64,000 nucleotides of DNA, taken from contig NZ_FNSF01000001.1 in assembly GCF_900105455.1 (NCBI RefSeq), positions 5,001 through 69,000 on the forward strand. Direction: 5' to 3'. This stretch comes from Tenacibaculum sp. MAR_2009_124 (GTDB taxonomy: Bacteria; Bacteroidota; Bacteroidia; Flavobacteriales; Flavobacteriaceae). The notes beneath the pieces are model-generated. The model was not told the origin of the DNA, did not search any database, and saw only the letters and a list, made by a program, of their open reading frames with translations. The translations under genes and the position numbers were made by a program. Positions 9,931-17,557 of the stretch are shown piece after piece (positions within the stretch are counted from its first letter, which is position 1; each line of letters opens with the position of its first letter).

Positions 9931-9959
9931 AAAAAAAGCCGAAACAATGTTTCGGCTTT
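9931..9959 (-). terminator. terminator of the tRNA-Gly pair
   Basis: Read on the minus strand, AAAGCCGAAAC and its partner GTTTCGGCTTT form an 11-bp hairpin that runs into seven T residues. It begins directly behind the 3' end of the downstream tRNA-Gly, a typical intrinsic terminator for this transcript. Confidence 0.88.
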
Positions 9960-9960
9960 G

Positions 9961-10033
9961 AGCGGGAGACCAGGTTCGAACTGGCGACATTCAGCTTGGA
10001 AGGCTGACGCTCTACCAACTGAGCTACTCCCGC
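9961..10033 (-). tRNA. tRNA-Gly(TCC)
   Basis: A complete cloverleaf can be folded from the minus strand: acceptor GCGGGAG/CTCCCGC, D arm GCTC..GAGC, anticodon stem TCAGC/GCTGA with loop CTTCCAA (anticodon TCC), and T arm GCCAG TTCGAAC CTGGT. It is 73 nt with discriminator T, and CCA is not encoded. It is the second gene of a tandem pair. It differs from its neighbour by a compensated base-pair change in the T stem (A-T here, G-C in the other copy). Confidence 0.96.
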
Positions 10034-10075
10034 GGTAAAGGTTTGTGCAATTTCTTGCTATGTGTTTTAAATTTG

Positions 10076-10148
10076 AGCGGGAGACCGGGTTCGAACCGGC
10101 GACATTCAGCTTGGAAGGCTGACGCTCTACCAACTGAGCTACTCCCGC
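10076..10148 (-). tRNA. tRNA-Gly(TCC), first copy
   Basis: Same cloverleaf and TCC anticodon as the copy 42 bp downstream. The T arm reads GCCGG TTCGAAC CCGGT. It is 73 nt long, with discriminator T and no encoded CCA. A well-formed Bacteroidota promoter lies just upstream, so both genes are probably on one transcript. Confidence 0.96.
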
Positions 10149-10161
10149 TTTAAAGCGGTTG

Positions 10162-10191
10162 CAAATATAAAACCTTTTCTAGAATCTACAA
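10162..10191 (-). promoter_or_regulatory. Bacteroidota-type promoter of the tRNA-Gly pair
   Basis: On the minus strand, TTG (10191-10189) is followed by 19 bases and then TATATTTG (10169-10162). This matches the published Bacteroidota primary-sigma consensus TTTG/TTG - about 19 - TAnnTTTG. The -7 box ends 14 bp before the 5' end of the first tRNA, which is a sensible distance for a short precursor leader. Confidence 0.75.
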
Positions 10192-10297
10192 GGGTTTTTT
10201 ATGATTTTTTACATAATTTTTTTGTCGTTTTTTGTAACTTTCATAGTATCAGTAATTTTGGTTTTTATTTTTTTAAACATTGTTTTTAAGTAAAGCT

Positions 10298-11011
10298 TTA
10301 TTTTTTCTCGAGATCAATTAATTTGCATCGAATGGGGAATTTAGATATACTAGCACCAGAAGATAAACTACGTACAAAATCAATAGCTTTTGTCAAATCT
10401 AGAGTCTCTATTTTTAATTCATTTGAAATTCGACCATCATTTGTCATATCCGTATCAACTACACTTGGGCATAAACAGCATACTTGGATATTAAAAGCTA
10501 ATAACTCATGATACAACGATTCACTATAACTAATAAAGGCAGCTTTCGAAGCAGCATATGCAGCTATTTTAGAAGATGGTTCTAGGCCAGCCATAGAGCC
10601 TAAGTTATAAATTTCGCCATATCCCTGTTCTTTCATTTTCTCAGCGGCAATATTGCTAATAATCATGTTCGAAATCAGGTTAACATTCATTAGTTGTGTT
10701 ATTTCCTTGGCTGATAGTGTCGTATTACCAGTCAGTAATATCCCTGCATTATTTACAACAACGTCAATAGTTTCATTATGATCCATAATAGTGTTAATTT
10801 TGGATTCGACTTCCAACGGTATATTGAAATCTAAGGAAACTATTTTAATTTTGTTTATTTGATGGTTTTTGTGCAGCTCAGATTTAAGTTTGATAAGGTT
10901 ATCATGTTGACGAGCAATTAAAATTAGAGAATACCCTTGAGCCGCGAAATAATGTGAAATTGCTTTACCAATTCCACGACTGGCTCCTGTTATTAAAGCA
11001 AACTTATTCAT
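10298..11011 (-). CDS. short-chain dehydrogenase/reductase
   Basis: Classical SDR oxidoreductase of 237 residues with a Rossmann fold. The dinucleotide-binding motif TGASRGIG lies at residues 8-15. NNAG is at about 87-90, with the active-site Ser in NLGSMAG and the catalytic pair YAASK (Tyr/Lys). The residue after the second beta strand is Arg (LIARQHD), which favours NADP(H) over NAD(H). The substrate cannot be read from sequence. The C-terminal segment continues past the usual core and ends in Lys-rich residues. It stands alone, 52 bp from the next minus-strand gene, with no pathway context. Confidence 0.9.
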   Translation of the reverse strand: MNKFALITGASRGIGKAISHYFAAQGYSLILIARQHDNLIKLKSELHKNHQINKIKIVSLDFNIPLEVESKINTIMDHNETIDVVVNNAGILLTGNTTLSAKEITQLMNVNLISNMIISNIAAEKMKEQGYGEIYNLGSMAGLEPSSKIAAYAASKAAFISYSESLYHELLAFNIQVCCLCPSVVDTDMTNDGRISNELKIETLDLTKAIDFVRSLSSGASISKFPIRCKLIDLEKK

Positions 11012-11063
11012 TATAAAAAATGTTTAGAAACAGTATTTGTTACATTCTTTTTGATTTAAAGGC

Positions 11064-11525
11064 TTAATCACCATTATTGTTAAGGAATGGATTGTTCTTA
11101 TCGTAGACTTTAACAAAATGAAACCCGTAGATTTCAAAACCTTCGTTGTAATAGAATTTATGCGATTTTCTATTTCCAGTATAGGTGTTTAGTTCAATAG
11201 CTTCGCATCCTTTCGATTCTGTGTATTCGTAAATCCAACTAAAAAATTGCTTGCCAATATTTTTACCTCTATACGATTCGTCAATTACAACGTGATCTGG
11301 TTCTACGCTCATACCTGAATAATGACGCATACTGTACCATAATCCTGAAATTCCAATAAGCCTATCATCATGATAAACACCAACACATTCGTAATTAGAA
11401 CATTCTGTCATTTTGAGCACTCTTTCTTTCAATATTTCTTCAGGAGTTGTTGAGTTTATGACAGTAAGTAGAGGAAGAATAGTTAGTATTTCTTCCGTTT
11501 TAATTGCGGTAAAAGTTAAGTTCAT
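11064..11525 (-). CDS. GNAT family N-acetyltransferase
   Basis: Predicted acetyl-CoA-dependent N-acetyltransferase. The acetyl-CoA-binding motif A appears as VIDESYRGKNIGKQFFSWI (the RGxxIGxxL-type loop). A later C-terminal strand and helix read ELNTYTGNRKSHKFYYNEGFE, the classical N-x-x-S-H-K-F-Y-x-x-x-G-F motif. The frame extends upstream to an ATG at 11561, but the ATG at 11525 (MNLTFTAIKTEEIL) starts exactly where GNAT domains usually begin, so I chose it. That gives 153 residues instead of 165. The acceptor substrate is unknown. Confidence 0.85.
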   Translation of the reverse strand: MNLTFTAIKTEEILTILPLLTVINSTTPEEILKERVLKMTECSNYECVGVYHDDRLIGISGLWYSMRHYSGMSVEPDHVVIDESYRGKNIGKQFFSWIYEYTESKGCEAIELNTYTGNRKSHKFYYNEGFEIYGFHFVKVYDKNNPFLNNNGD

Positions 11526-11626
11526 TGATAAAAAAAATCTTTGAGTTATTATGAAACTCATACAATCTTTTAGATTTTAAGCGACACATATCGTCTTTTT
11601 TAGTAAATCAAAAAGTTTGATAGAGT

Positions 11627-11653
11627 TTGCTAATTTAGTTTGTTTTATTTTTG
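11627..11653 (+). promoter_or_regulatory. candidate promoter of the plus-strand GNAT gene
   Basis: TATTTTTG at 11646-11653 fits the Bacteroidota -7 box TAnnTTTG. A TTG lies at 11627-11629, but the 16-base spacing is shorter than the usual 19 or so, so this is only a candidate. The next gene starts 28 bp downstream. Confidence 0.35.
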
Positions 11654-11680
11654 TGAAGTTACTGCTTAAATACGATTAAG

Positions 11681-12115
11681 ATGGAGTTTACCGTTGAAAA
11701 AATAGAAGCGAAGGAAACTTATGCTTTAAGAAAGAAAATTTTAAGAGAAGGTATAGATTTGCCTTATAAATTTGACAGAGATTTAGATAGAGACACTTTT
11801 CATTTTGGTGTTTTAAAAGATGGTAAATTGATAGGGATTGCTAGTTTTATGAAATCAAAGAATGATTTGTTTTCATCTGATCAATATCAGCTAAGAGGTA
11901 TGGCAACTTCTGAAGAAGTACGAGGCATAGGAGCAGGAAAAATTTTGATAAACACTGCAATTGATTTATTGAAAAATAAAGGAATTAAACAGGTTTGGTG
12001 CAATGCTAGAAAAGAGGCCACTACTTTTTATAAAAAATTAGGTTTTAAAGTAACAGGTAATTTATTTATAGTTGAAAAAGTAGGTCCTCATTTTACTATG
12101 TTTTTAGATCTTTAA
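11681..12115 (+). CDS. GNAT family N-acetyltransferase
   Basis: A 144-residue single-domain acetyltransferase. The central strand and loop LRGMATSEEVRGIGAGKILIN contain the R-G-x-G-x-G/A acetyl-CoA pyrophosphate-binding loop. VWCNARKEATTFYKKLGFK is the following beta strand with the C-terminal A..FY.KLGF motif. The layout (ELA/AtaT-like small GNATs) resembles Flavobacteria proteins annotated only as GNAT. It converges with the small membrane protein gene (2 bp between stop positions). The natural substrate cannot be inferred. Confidence 0.87.
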   Translation: MEFTVEKIEAKETYALRKKILREGIDLPYKFDRDLDRDTFHFGVLKDGKLIGIASFMKSKNDLFSSDQYQLRGMATSEEVRGIGAGKILINTAIDLLKNKGIKQVWCNARKEATTFYKKLGFKVTGNLFIVEKVGPHFTMFLDL

Positions 12116-12116
12116 A

Positions 12117-12332
12117 CTATTCATCTTCCTTTAGTGCTTTTAATTTTTTGAGTCCATCAACTAAAAACCATCCCGCAAACAAGGATCTTATAGCCAGAAA
12201 GATAAATTTATTTTCAGTATGAAATCCAAATAGCACCCTATATGTATCTTTATCCAGTAAAAAAGAACGAATGGTTGCATAAATGATTAATACACCTATG
12301 ATGATATATATGAAAGGAAGTATTTTTTTCAT
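12117..12332 (-). CDS. small membrane protein of unknown function
   Basis: I do not recognise this 71-residue protein. The N-terminus (MKKILPFIYIIIGVLIIYAT) forms one strong hydrophobic helix, and a second weaker hydrophobic stretch is near IFLAIRSLFAGWFLVDGL. The C-terminal tail is charged (KKLKALKEDE). This topology is typical of small inner-membrane proteins. It is convergent with the upstream GNAT gene. Its length, Lys-rich N-terminus and clean termination support a real gene, though no family motif is visible. Confidence 0.6.
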   Translation of the reverse strand: MKKILPFIYIIIGVLIIYATIRSFLLDKDTYRVLFGFHTENKFIFLAIRSLFAGWFLVDGLKKLKALKEDE

Positions 12333-12393
12333 AGCTTTAAGTTTGTATAGTTGTTGGAGTTTATTCTAAATTTTCAAATTCCTTCTATATCAG

Positions 12394-12476
12394 AAAGTTT
12401 AGACCTTTTAATAAATATATCTTCATATACACATTTACAGGATATACAAATTGATTCGTATAAAGGTCTAAACTTT
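12394..12476. repeat. 15-bp perfect inverted repeat around a 53-bp AT-rich loop
   Basis: AAAGTTTAGACCTTT (12394-12408) and AAAGGTCTAAACTTT (12462-12476) are exact reverse complements. The element fills most of the 155-bp gap between the start of the small membrane protein gene and the end of the lytic transglycosylase gene. There is no T tract on either strand. It could be a large hairpin in the 3' part of the transglycosylase transcript, or a small non-coding repeat element. Confidence 0.6.
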
Positions 12477-12487
12477 ATAATTAGTAT

Positions 12488-13393
12488 TTATTGATTCGCA
12501 GGAATTTTTATATAATATTGCTTCCTACTCTTATTATTTAGTTTTGTTTCTCTCAACCAAGGATTTGCCAATTTTAGCTCCTTATAGGTTACCCCAAAAT
12601 GCTTCGCAAAACTAGGAATATTTGTAATGGCCGAATCTACAGGTACTTCATATGATTTTATTGGTTGATACAAATCTTCTTGATTGAAAACGAAACCATA
12701 TTTTTTTGGATTTGAAATAATCTCTTTTAAAGCAAGAATTCTAAAGACGTATCTCGATGTTTCTTCATTTAATAGTAAGTCGAAATAGTCCGATACTTGC
12801 TGTTCTTTTAATCGTCTTGACACCCTTCCCTCTCCGGCATTATATGCGGCAGCTGCTAAGGTCCAAGATCCAAACCTTCTTTTTGATTTTTTTAAATATT
12901 TAGCGGCTATTTCAGTAGCTTTTTCAAGGTGATATCGTTCGTCAACATTATTATTTACCTCAAGTCCATATTGTCTTGCAGTTCCTTTTAAAAATTGCCA
13001 AAATCCAGCGGCTCCAGCGTATGATTTAACATTCATTAAACCGCTTTCGGCTAAAGCAAGATATTTAAAGTCATCAGGTAAGCCATACTTTTCCAATAAA
13101 GGTTCAATTATAGGGAAATACTTATGCGCTCTTTTAATCAACAAAAGCCCATTAGATTGCCAGTATGTGTTAACTAAAAGCTCTCTATCCATCCGTTCTC
13201 TAATATCCTGTCTTTTAATAGGTATTTTTTCTCCTGCTAAATTCATGTTAGGAGGTAGTTTTACCGCTTTGATTTCGTAGTTTTCAGCTACATTTTTAAC
13301 AGTTGGTTCATTCTCTTTACTAATCGTATTAACAAGTAGGGTTGCAGCACATGTTATGGCTACTATAGGTAATAATCGTAATACTTTATTCAT
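12488..13393 (-). CDS. membrane-anchored lytic transglycosylase (SLT/GH23, MltD-like)
   Basis: Peptidoglycan lytic transglycosylase, acting on the murein glycan in the periplasm. A hydrophobic N-terminus (about residues 7-22, KVLRLLPIVAITCAATLLV) serves as signal or anchor; a Cys15 is present but not in a good lipobox. The SLT domain has the catalytic Glu116 in ALAESGLMN, followed by SYAGAAGFWQFLKGTARQYG and AAAAYNAGEGRVSR, all diagnostic of GH23 MltD/Slt enzymes. The last 50 residues (HFGVTYKELKLANPWL..YYIKIP) look like one divergent LysM unit. At 301 residues it is shorter than MltD proteins with several LysM repeats. It is 30 bp from the hydrolase gene on the same strand and may share its transcript. 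Confidence 0.92.
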   Translation of the reverse strand: MNKVLRLLPIVAITCAATLLVNTISKENEPTVKNVAENYEIKAVKLPPNMNLAGEKIPIKRQDIRERMDRELLVNTYWQSNGLLLIKRAHKYFPIIEPLLEKYGLPDDFKYLALAESGLMNVKSYAGAAGFWQFLKGTARQYGLEVNNNVDERYHLEKATEIAAKYLKKSKRRFGSWTLAAAAYNAGEGRVSRRLKEQQVSDYFDLLLNEETSRYVFRILALKEIISNPKKYGFVFNQEDLYQPIKSYEVPVDSAITNIPSFAKHFGVTYKELKLANPWLRETKLNNKSRKQYYIKIPANQ

Positions 13394-13423
13394 AATTGCT
13401 TTCTCTTTTAACTGTTATATGAC

Positions 13424-14089
13424 CTAATTTAACAAAAAACATTCCGTTTCTAAAATTTTCGAGATAGTTTTTGCTTTGTTAAGTATCATTATATGTGTTC
13501 CTTGTTCAATAATTTGGGCTCCTTTAATGTTTTTAAGCGGGAATATTTCGTCATTATCACCATGAATATGAGTTATATAAGGAAGTGTTTCGCTTTGTGC
13601 CCAATGCAAAACATTAAAAATAGCCCATTGTAAATATGTTTTATCTCTTACAGATAAATATATTTTGTACAATTCGGCTCGTTTCTTTAGATAATCACTA
13701 AAAAAGTATTGTTCATACTTTTCAATATTTGAAATGATTTTTGAAGGAAACAGTTTATAAGCTTTTGTTATTTGTGCCAATTTAAGCCTGTTAGGAAGCT
13801 CTTGATTATTCTTAATACTTGAAATAATAATAACTTTATTAAAAGAGATATGTTTACTCATTTCTTGTACCATTATCCCTCCAAACGAAACTCCAACAAG
13901 TATTGGGTTTTCATGTTGAATTTTTTTACACATTCGTTGAGCATAGTCTTGAATGGGTTCGTTTGCGTTTGCCGGTAATATCCAGTCTAAAAATATTAAT
14001 TCAAAATGTTCTTCCGGAAGCGAAATATGCTCGAAGATTTTAGTGTTAGCTGCAAGGCCAGGTACAAAATAAATAGGAATTTTAGTCAT
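13424..14089 (-). CDS. alpha/beta hydrolase
   Basis: A 221-residue alpha/beta-hydrolase-fold protein. The nucleophile elbow is GVSFGGIMVQ (Ser68). The acid is probably an Asp in the HGDNDEIFP segment, and the catalytic His is in EQGTHIMIL near the C-terminus. The oxyanion strand FVPGLAANTKIF (residues 8-19) is in the expected place. No signal peptide is seen, so it should act in the cytoplasm. Substrate is unknown. Its ATG overlaps by one base the stop codon of the upstream lipoprotein gene (TAATG arrangement), so the two are likely translationally coupled. Confidence 0.86.
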   Translation of the reverse strand: MTKIPIYFVPGLAANTKIFEHISLPEEHFELIFLDWILPANANEPIQDYAQRMCKKIQHENPILVGVSFGGIMVQEMSKHISFNKVIIISSIKNNQELPNRLKLAQITKAYKLFPSKIISNIEKYEQYFFSDYLKKRAELYKIYLSVRDKTYLQWAIFNVLHWAQSETLPYITHIHGDNDEIFPLKNIKGAQIIEQGTHIMILNKAKTISKILETECFLLN

Positions 14090-14859
14090 TATTCTAAAAA
14101 CTTTCTTTTATATAACAGGTCGCCTATGTATTCATGAACTTCTATTAGTTCATCAGGTAAATCCTTCCAAAGACGAATTTTTACTTGTTTGTTGTTGTAT
14201 GTAATATACGTGCTAGCTAAATCCATAATCTCTGGATCGTCATAAACGTTTTTAAAATTATTAAAGTCTTTTTTATCTAGCTTGTTTTTTAACGTTTTTA
14301 ACTCATTTTCCGATAGCTTAAATGTTTGTATGCCTTCTTCTTTAACATATTGAATGCCATTAAAAACGAGATTCCCGTTTTTATCAATGGTTACTTCATA
14401 TACAGGACAATCACCAAAGCATGCAGTTTTACTCAATGTTATCAATATCTTTTCTTCTTCGATAATAGCATTGTCAATGGCTCCTTCTTCATTTTTTGAA
14501 ACCAATTTGAATGCACCTGATTCTTTTAAGCGTTGAATCCAGGTTTGACGATCTGTATCAGGAAGTGTAACAACCCCTATTTTGGTTACTTTAGAGTCGT
14601 AATTAGAGTCTTTCCATTGGAGGCTACTGTTTTTTAGTAAACTTAGAGCTTCATCGCTATTCTGAGCATACTTTAAGACAACAACTAATTCTTTGGAGTA
14701 ATCTTTTACGGGAACGACGGTTTTCTCTACTTTAATATCTTCTTCTTCCGTTGCCTTTATAACTTCTTCAACGGGAGCGGGTATTTCTTTTTTCTTTTCT
14801 TTTTTTGGTGAGTCACATGACAGAACCAATAGTAATGTAAAGAATAAAATGTATTTCAT
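14089..14859 (-). CDS. lipoprotein with DUF6438-like domain
   Basis: Predicted lipoprotein: MKYILFFTLLLVLSC gives a signal peptide with lipobox LVLSC, followed by a charged linker rich in Lys, Glu and Pro (about residues 18-55). The frame extends ten codons upstream to 14889, but the lipoprotein signal makes the ATG at 14859 the better start. The C-terminal half contains TACFGDCPVYEVTIDKNGNL, the CFGxCPxYxxxI pattern that I associate with DUF6438, a domain of unknown function common in Bacteroidota. Its two Cys residues may pair. It is expected to be anchored in the outer or inner membrane. It overlaps the downstream alpha/beta hydrolase gene by one base, which suggests a functional pairing that I cannot name. 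Confidence 0.78.
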   Translation of the reverse strand: MKYILFFTLLLVLSCDSPKKEKKKEIPAPVEEVIKATEEEDIKVEKTVVPVKDYSKELVVVLKYAQNSDEALSLLKNSSLQWKDSNYDSKVTKIGVVTLPDTDRQTWIQRLKESGAFKLVSKNEEGAIDNAIIEEEKILITLSKTACFGDCPVYEVTIDKNGNLVFNGIQYVKEEGIQTFKLSENELKTLKNKLDKKDFNNFKNVYDDPEIMDLASTYITYNNKQVKIRLWKDLPDELIEVHEYIGDLLYKRKFLE

Positions 14860-14990
14860 AATGTTTATTTTTTTTGTTAGATAAAACACTTTAAAAATAC
14901 ACTATTTTTCAAGAAAATTGAATGTGAATATTGTAAAAGAGAGAAGAATTAATGAAATATATTTTATTGATAATGAGAATTAAAACAAGA

Positions 14991-15022
14991 AACGAACAAT
15001 TTTAAATATACGATTGTTCGTT
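14991..15022 (-). terminator. probable terminator of mtaB
   Basis: AACGAACAAT (14991-15000) and ATTGTTCGTT (15013-15022) form a 10-bp perfect stem with a 12-base loop just behind the mtaB stop. On the minus strand it is followed by TTCTTGTTTT, a weak T tract. The plus strand has the stronger tract (TTTTTTATTTT) but no plus-strand gene lies upstream. Confidence 0.6.
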
Positions 15023-15029
15023 TTTTATT

Positions 15030-16361
15030 TTATGAACAAAAATCGAATCTTACAATTCCATCTTCGTCTATTTTCGTTAATGTAATTTGCTGTAAAGTAT
15101 TCACAAATTCTGGGTTCCATGGAGTTTTAACTTTTACATAGTTTTGAGTAAACCCATAAATATATCCTTCTTTATTTTCATTTTCAAATAAAACTGTTAA
15201 GGTATTACCTAATTGACTTTCATAAAAAGCTCTTCGTTTTTTAACGGAAAGTCCACGAAGCATTTTACTTCTTTTAGAACGAATATTTTTGGGCACAACA
15301 TCGCTCATATCAACCGCTTCTGTGTTAGGTCGTTCAGAATATGTAAATACATGTAGGTACGAAATGTCTAGTTCACTTAAATAATTATAAGTTTCTAAAA
15401 ATAACTCATCCGTTTCTCCAGGAAAACCAACAATCACGTCAACACCGATACAGGCATTTGGCATTACTTCTTTAATTTTAGAAACTCTATTGGTGTATAT
15501 TCTTTTTAAATAACGACGTTTCATTCTTTTCAGAAGAATATCGCTACCTGATTGCAATGGAATATGAAAGTGAGGTACAAATATGTTGGAGTTAGCAACA
15601 AACTCAATGGTTTCATCTTTTAATAAGTTTGGTTCTATGGAAGAAATTCGTAATCGGTGGATTCCTTTTACTTCATCTAAAGCTTGAACAAGTTCAAAGA
15701 AGGTATGCTCATGTTTTTTGTTTCCGAACTCTCCTTTCCCATAATCACCAATATTAACTCCTGTTAATACAATTTCTTTAATACCTTTTTCAGAAATTTC
15801 TTTTGCGTTTTTTAACACATTTTCTAAGGTGTCACTCCTTGATATTCCTCTAGCTAAAGGTATGGTACAGTAAGTACATTTATAATCACATCCATCTTGA
15901 ACTTTAAGGAATGCTCTTGTTCTATCACCAATAGAATAAGAACCAACATAAAAATCTGCGTCTTCTATTTCACAGGAATGAACTTCACCAAATTCGTTTT
16001 TTGTAAGATCATTGATATAGCTTGTTACATTAAACTTTTCAGTAGCACCTAGAACTAAATCAACACCATCAACAGCAGCTAATTCTTCTGGTTTTAATTG
16101 GGCATAGCACCCAACTCCGATAATAAATGCTTGGTCGTTTTGTTTTAAAGCAGATTTTACGATGGTTTTAAATCTTTTATCTGCATTATCTGTTACAGAA
16201 CAAGTATTGATAACATATACATCAGCTTTGTTGTCAAACTCAACGCGTTCGAAACCTTCATTGACAAAGTTTCTTGCAATTGTTGATGTTTCAGAAAAAT
16301 TCAACTTACACCCAAGCGTATAAAAAGCTACTTTTTTATCTACATTCATTTCTCTATCCAA
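15030..16361 (-). CDS. mtaB: tRNA t6A37 methylthiotransferase MtaB
   Basis: Radical-SAM methylthiotransferase of the MtaB branch, which converts t6A37 to ms2t6A37 in ANN-decoding tRNAs. The 443-residue protein has the UPF0004 N-terminal domain with three cluster-binding cysteines (Cys18 in TLGCKLNFSETS, Cys54 in INTCSVT, Cys85 in GVGCYAQ). The radical-SAM motif is CDYKCTYC (Cys158, Cys162, Cys165). A C-terminal TRAM domain (about 375-440) follows. TLGCKLNFSE rather than TxGCQMN separates MtaB from MiaB and RimO. The ATG at 16361 is used here, but Met5 is an equally possible start. It is divergent from the GNAT gene at 16487. Confidence 0.93.
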   Translation of the reverse strand: MDREMNVDKKVAFYTLGCKLNFSETSTIARNFVNEGFERVEFDNKADVYVINTCSVTDNADKRFKTIVKSALKQNDQAFIIGVGCYAQLKPEELAAVDGVDLVLGATEKFNVTSYINDLTKNEFGEVHSCEIEDADFYVGSYSIGDRTRAFLKVQDGCDYKCTYCTIPLARGISRSDTLENVLKNAKEISEKGIKEIVLTGVNIGDYGKGEFGNKKHEHTFFELVQALDEVKGIHRLRISSIEPNLLKDETIEFVANSNIFVPHFHIPLQSGSDILLKRMKRRYLKRIYTNRVSKIKEVMPNACIGVDVIVGFPGETDELFLETYNYLSELDISYLHVFTYSERPNTEAVDMSDVVPKNIRSKRSKMLRGLSVKKRRAFYESQLGNTLTVLFENENKEGYIYGFTQNYVKVKTPWNPEFVNTLQQITLTKIDEDGIVRFDFCS

Positions 16362-16486
16362 GGTTTACAAAAAACCGAAATTTTCATAATATGTATGGGA
16401 AGTACTCGCTTTACTGGTTAAAGTTTGTAAATTCGTCACTATAGTATGATTACGGCAAATTTTAAAAATGCAAAAGTACTTAATTT

Positions 16487-16987
16487 ATGATAATTTTTGA
16501 AACAGAAAGATTAATTGTTAGAGAACTGATTCTTCATGATTTGGATAGTTTTCATGAGATGCAAAGTAATCCTAAAGTTATGCAGTATGCCGAAGGAGAA
16601 GTTAAAAGTTATGAAGAGCATAAGGTTGAACTTAAGCAGTTGATAGGGAAGTATAAAGAAAAAGGAAATGATTTTTGGATTTATGGCATTGAACGAAAAG
16701 AAGACAGTGCTTTTGTAGGAACTTTTGCATTGGTTAAAGATGGTGTGGACGATGAAATAGGGTATCGCTTTTTAGAAAAATATTGGAGGAATGGATATGC
16801 TTCGGAAATTTGTGAAGGATTAATTACCTATTGCCGATTAAAAGGTATAAAAAAGCTTGTGGGTTATGTTGTTGATAAAAATATAGCATCGGCAATCATT
16901 TTGAAAAAGTATCATTTTAAAATTGTGAAACAATTTATAAATGATGATATTGGATTGGCTGAAACGAAATACGAATTGATTTTATAA
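16487..16987 (+). CDS. GNAT family N-acetyltransferase (RimJ/RimL type)
   Basis: A 166-residue acetyltransferase of the RimJ/RimL group. It opens with the typical IFETERLIVREL strand. A middle strand has FWIYGIERKEDSAFVGTFAL, followed by EIGYRFLEKYWRNGYASEI (the acetyl-CoA loop in the form W-x-x-G-Y-A-x-E). The C-terminal motif is VDKNIASAIILKKYHFK (N-x-x-S-x-x-x-L-x-K-x-x-F). Members acetylate ribosomal protein N-termini or small amines, and the target here is unknown. The gene is divergent from mtaB and 11 bp upstream of the hotdog-fold gene, probably in one transcript with it. Confidence 0.88.
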   Translation: MIIFETERLIVRELILHDLDSFHEMQSNPKVMQYAEGEVKSYEEHKVELKQLIGKYKEKGNDFWIYGIERKEDSAFVGTFALVKDGVDDEIGYRFLEKYWRNGYASEICEGLITYCRLKGIKKLVGYVVDKNIASAIILKKYHFKIVKQFINDDIGLAETKYELIL

Positions 16988-16998
16988 GAAAATAGCTT

Positions 16999-17508
16999 AT
17001 GTATGCAGGATTGAATAATTTTTTCAAGAAATACTTCAAAGATAGTACGATATTTAGGTATGGATTTAATATTTCACCCATGTATCGAAGATCTACAGGA
17101 AGAATAAAATTTGTTTCTGATGATTTGCTAACCGTAAAGGTTGAAATTCCCATAAGTATCAAAAATAAAAACTACGTAGGGTCTATTTTTGGAGGTAGTT
17201 TATTTTCGGCAACAGATCCAATTTTTATGATTCAGTTGATTAATATTTTAGGGAAGGAATATGTGGTTTGGGATAAGAAAGCAACAATAAAGTTTAGACG
17301 GCCTGCTTTCTCAAGCGGTTTTGTTGATTTTGTTTTTACTGATCATGAAATTGAAACTATAAAGGAACGCGTAAAGATTGAAAAGGAGATAGATTTAGTA
17401 AAAGAGATAAAGATAACGGATAAAAGTGGTTCAGTAGTTTTTGCTGAGGTTTCTAAAACAATATACATTGCAAATAAACAGTATTATAAAAATAAGCGAA
17501 GAAATTAA
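16999..17508 (+). CDS. hotdog-fold DUF4442 family protein (thioesterase-like)
   Basis: A 169-residue protein with the DUF4442/hotdog pattern: FNISPMYRRSTGRIKFVSDD, then the conserved NYVGSIFGGSLFSATDPIF helix-and-strand segment, and DKKATIKFRRPAFSSGFVDF. Hotdog-fold families of this kind are acyl-CoA or acyl-carrier thioesterases or regulators, but the catalytic residues are not certain, so the activity is inferred. It lies 11 bp behind a GNAT gene, and its 3' part overlaps a spurious upstream extension of the next frame. Confidence 0.78.
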   Translation: MYAGLNNFFKKYFKDSTIFRYGFNISPMYRRSTGRIKFVSDDLLTVKVEIPISIKNKNYVGSIFGGSLFSATDPIFMIQLINILGKEYVVWDKKATIKFRRPAFSSGFVDFVFTDHEIETIKERVKIEKEIDLVKEIKITDKSGSVVFAEVSKTIYIANKQYYKNKRRN

Positions 17509-17557
17509 ATTGATTGTAGTAAAGCGGGTTTCTGGAATTATGAATGGGAACTTTATC

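Noticed and set aside
17441..17557. Longer N-terminus for the oligopeptide-binding lipoprotein starting at 17441
   Set aside because: It would overlap the hotdog gene by 68 bp and bury the lipoprotein signal; the ATG at 17558 gives a standard signal peptide.
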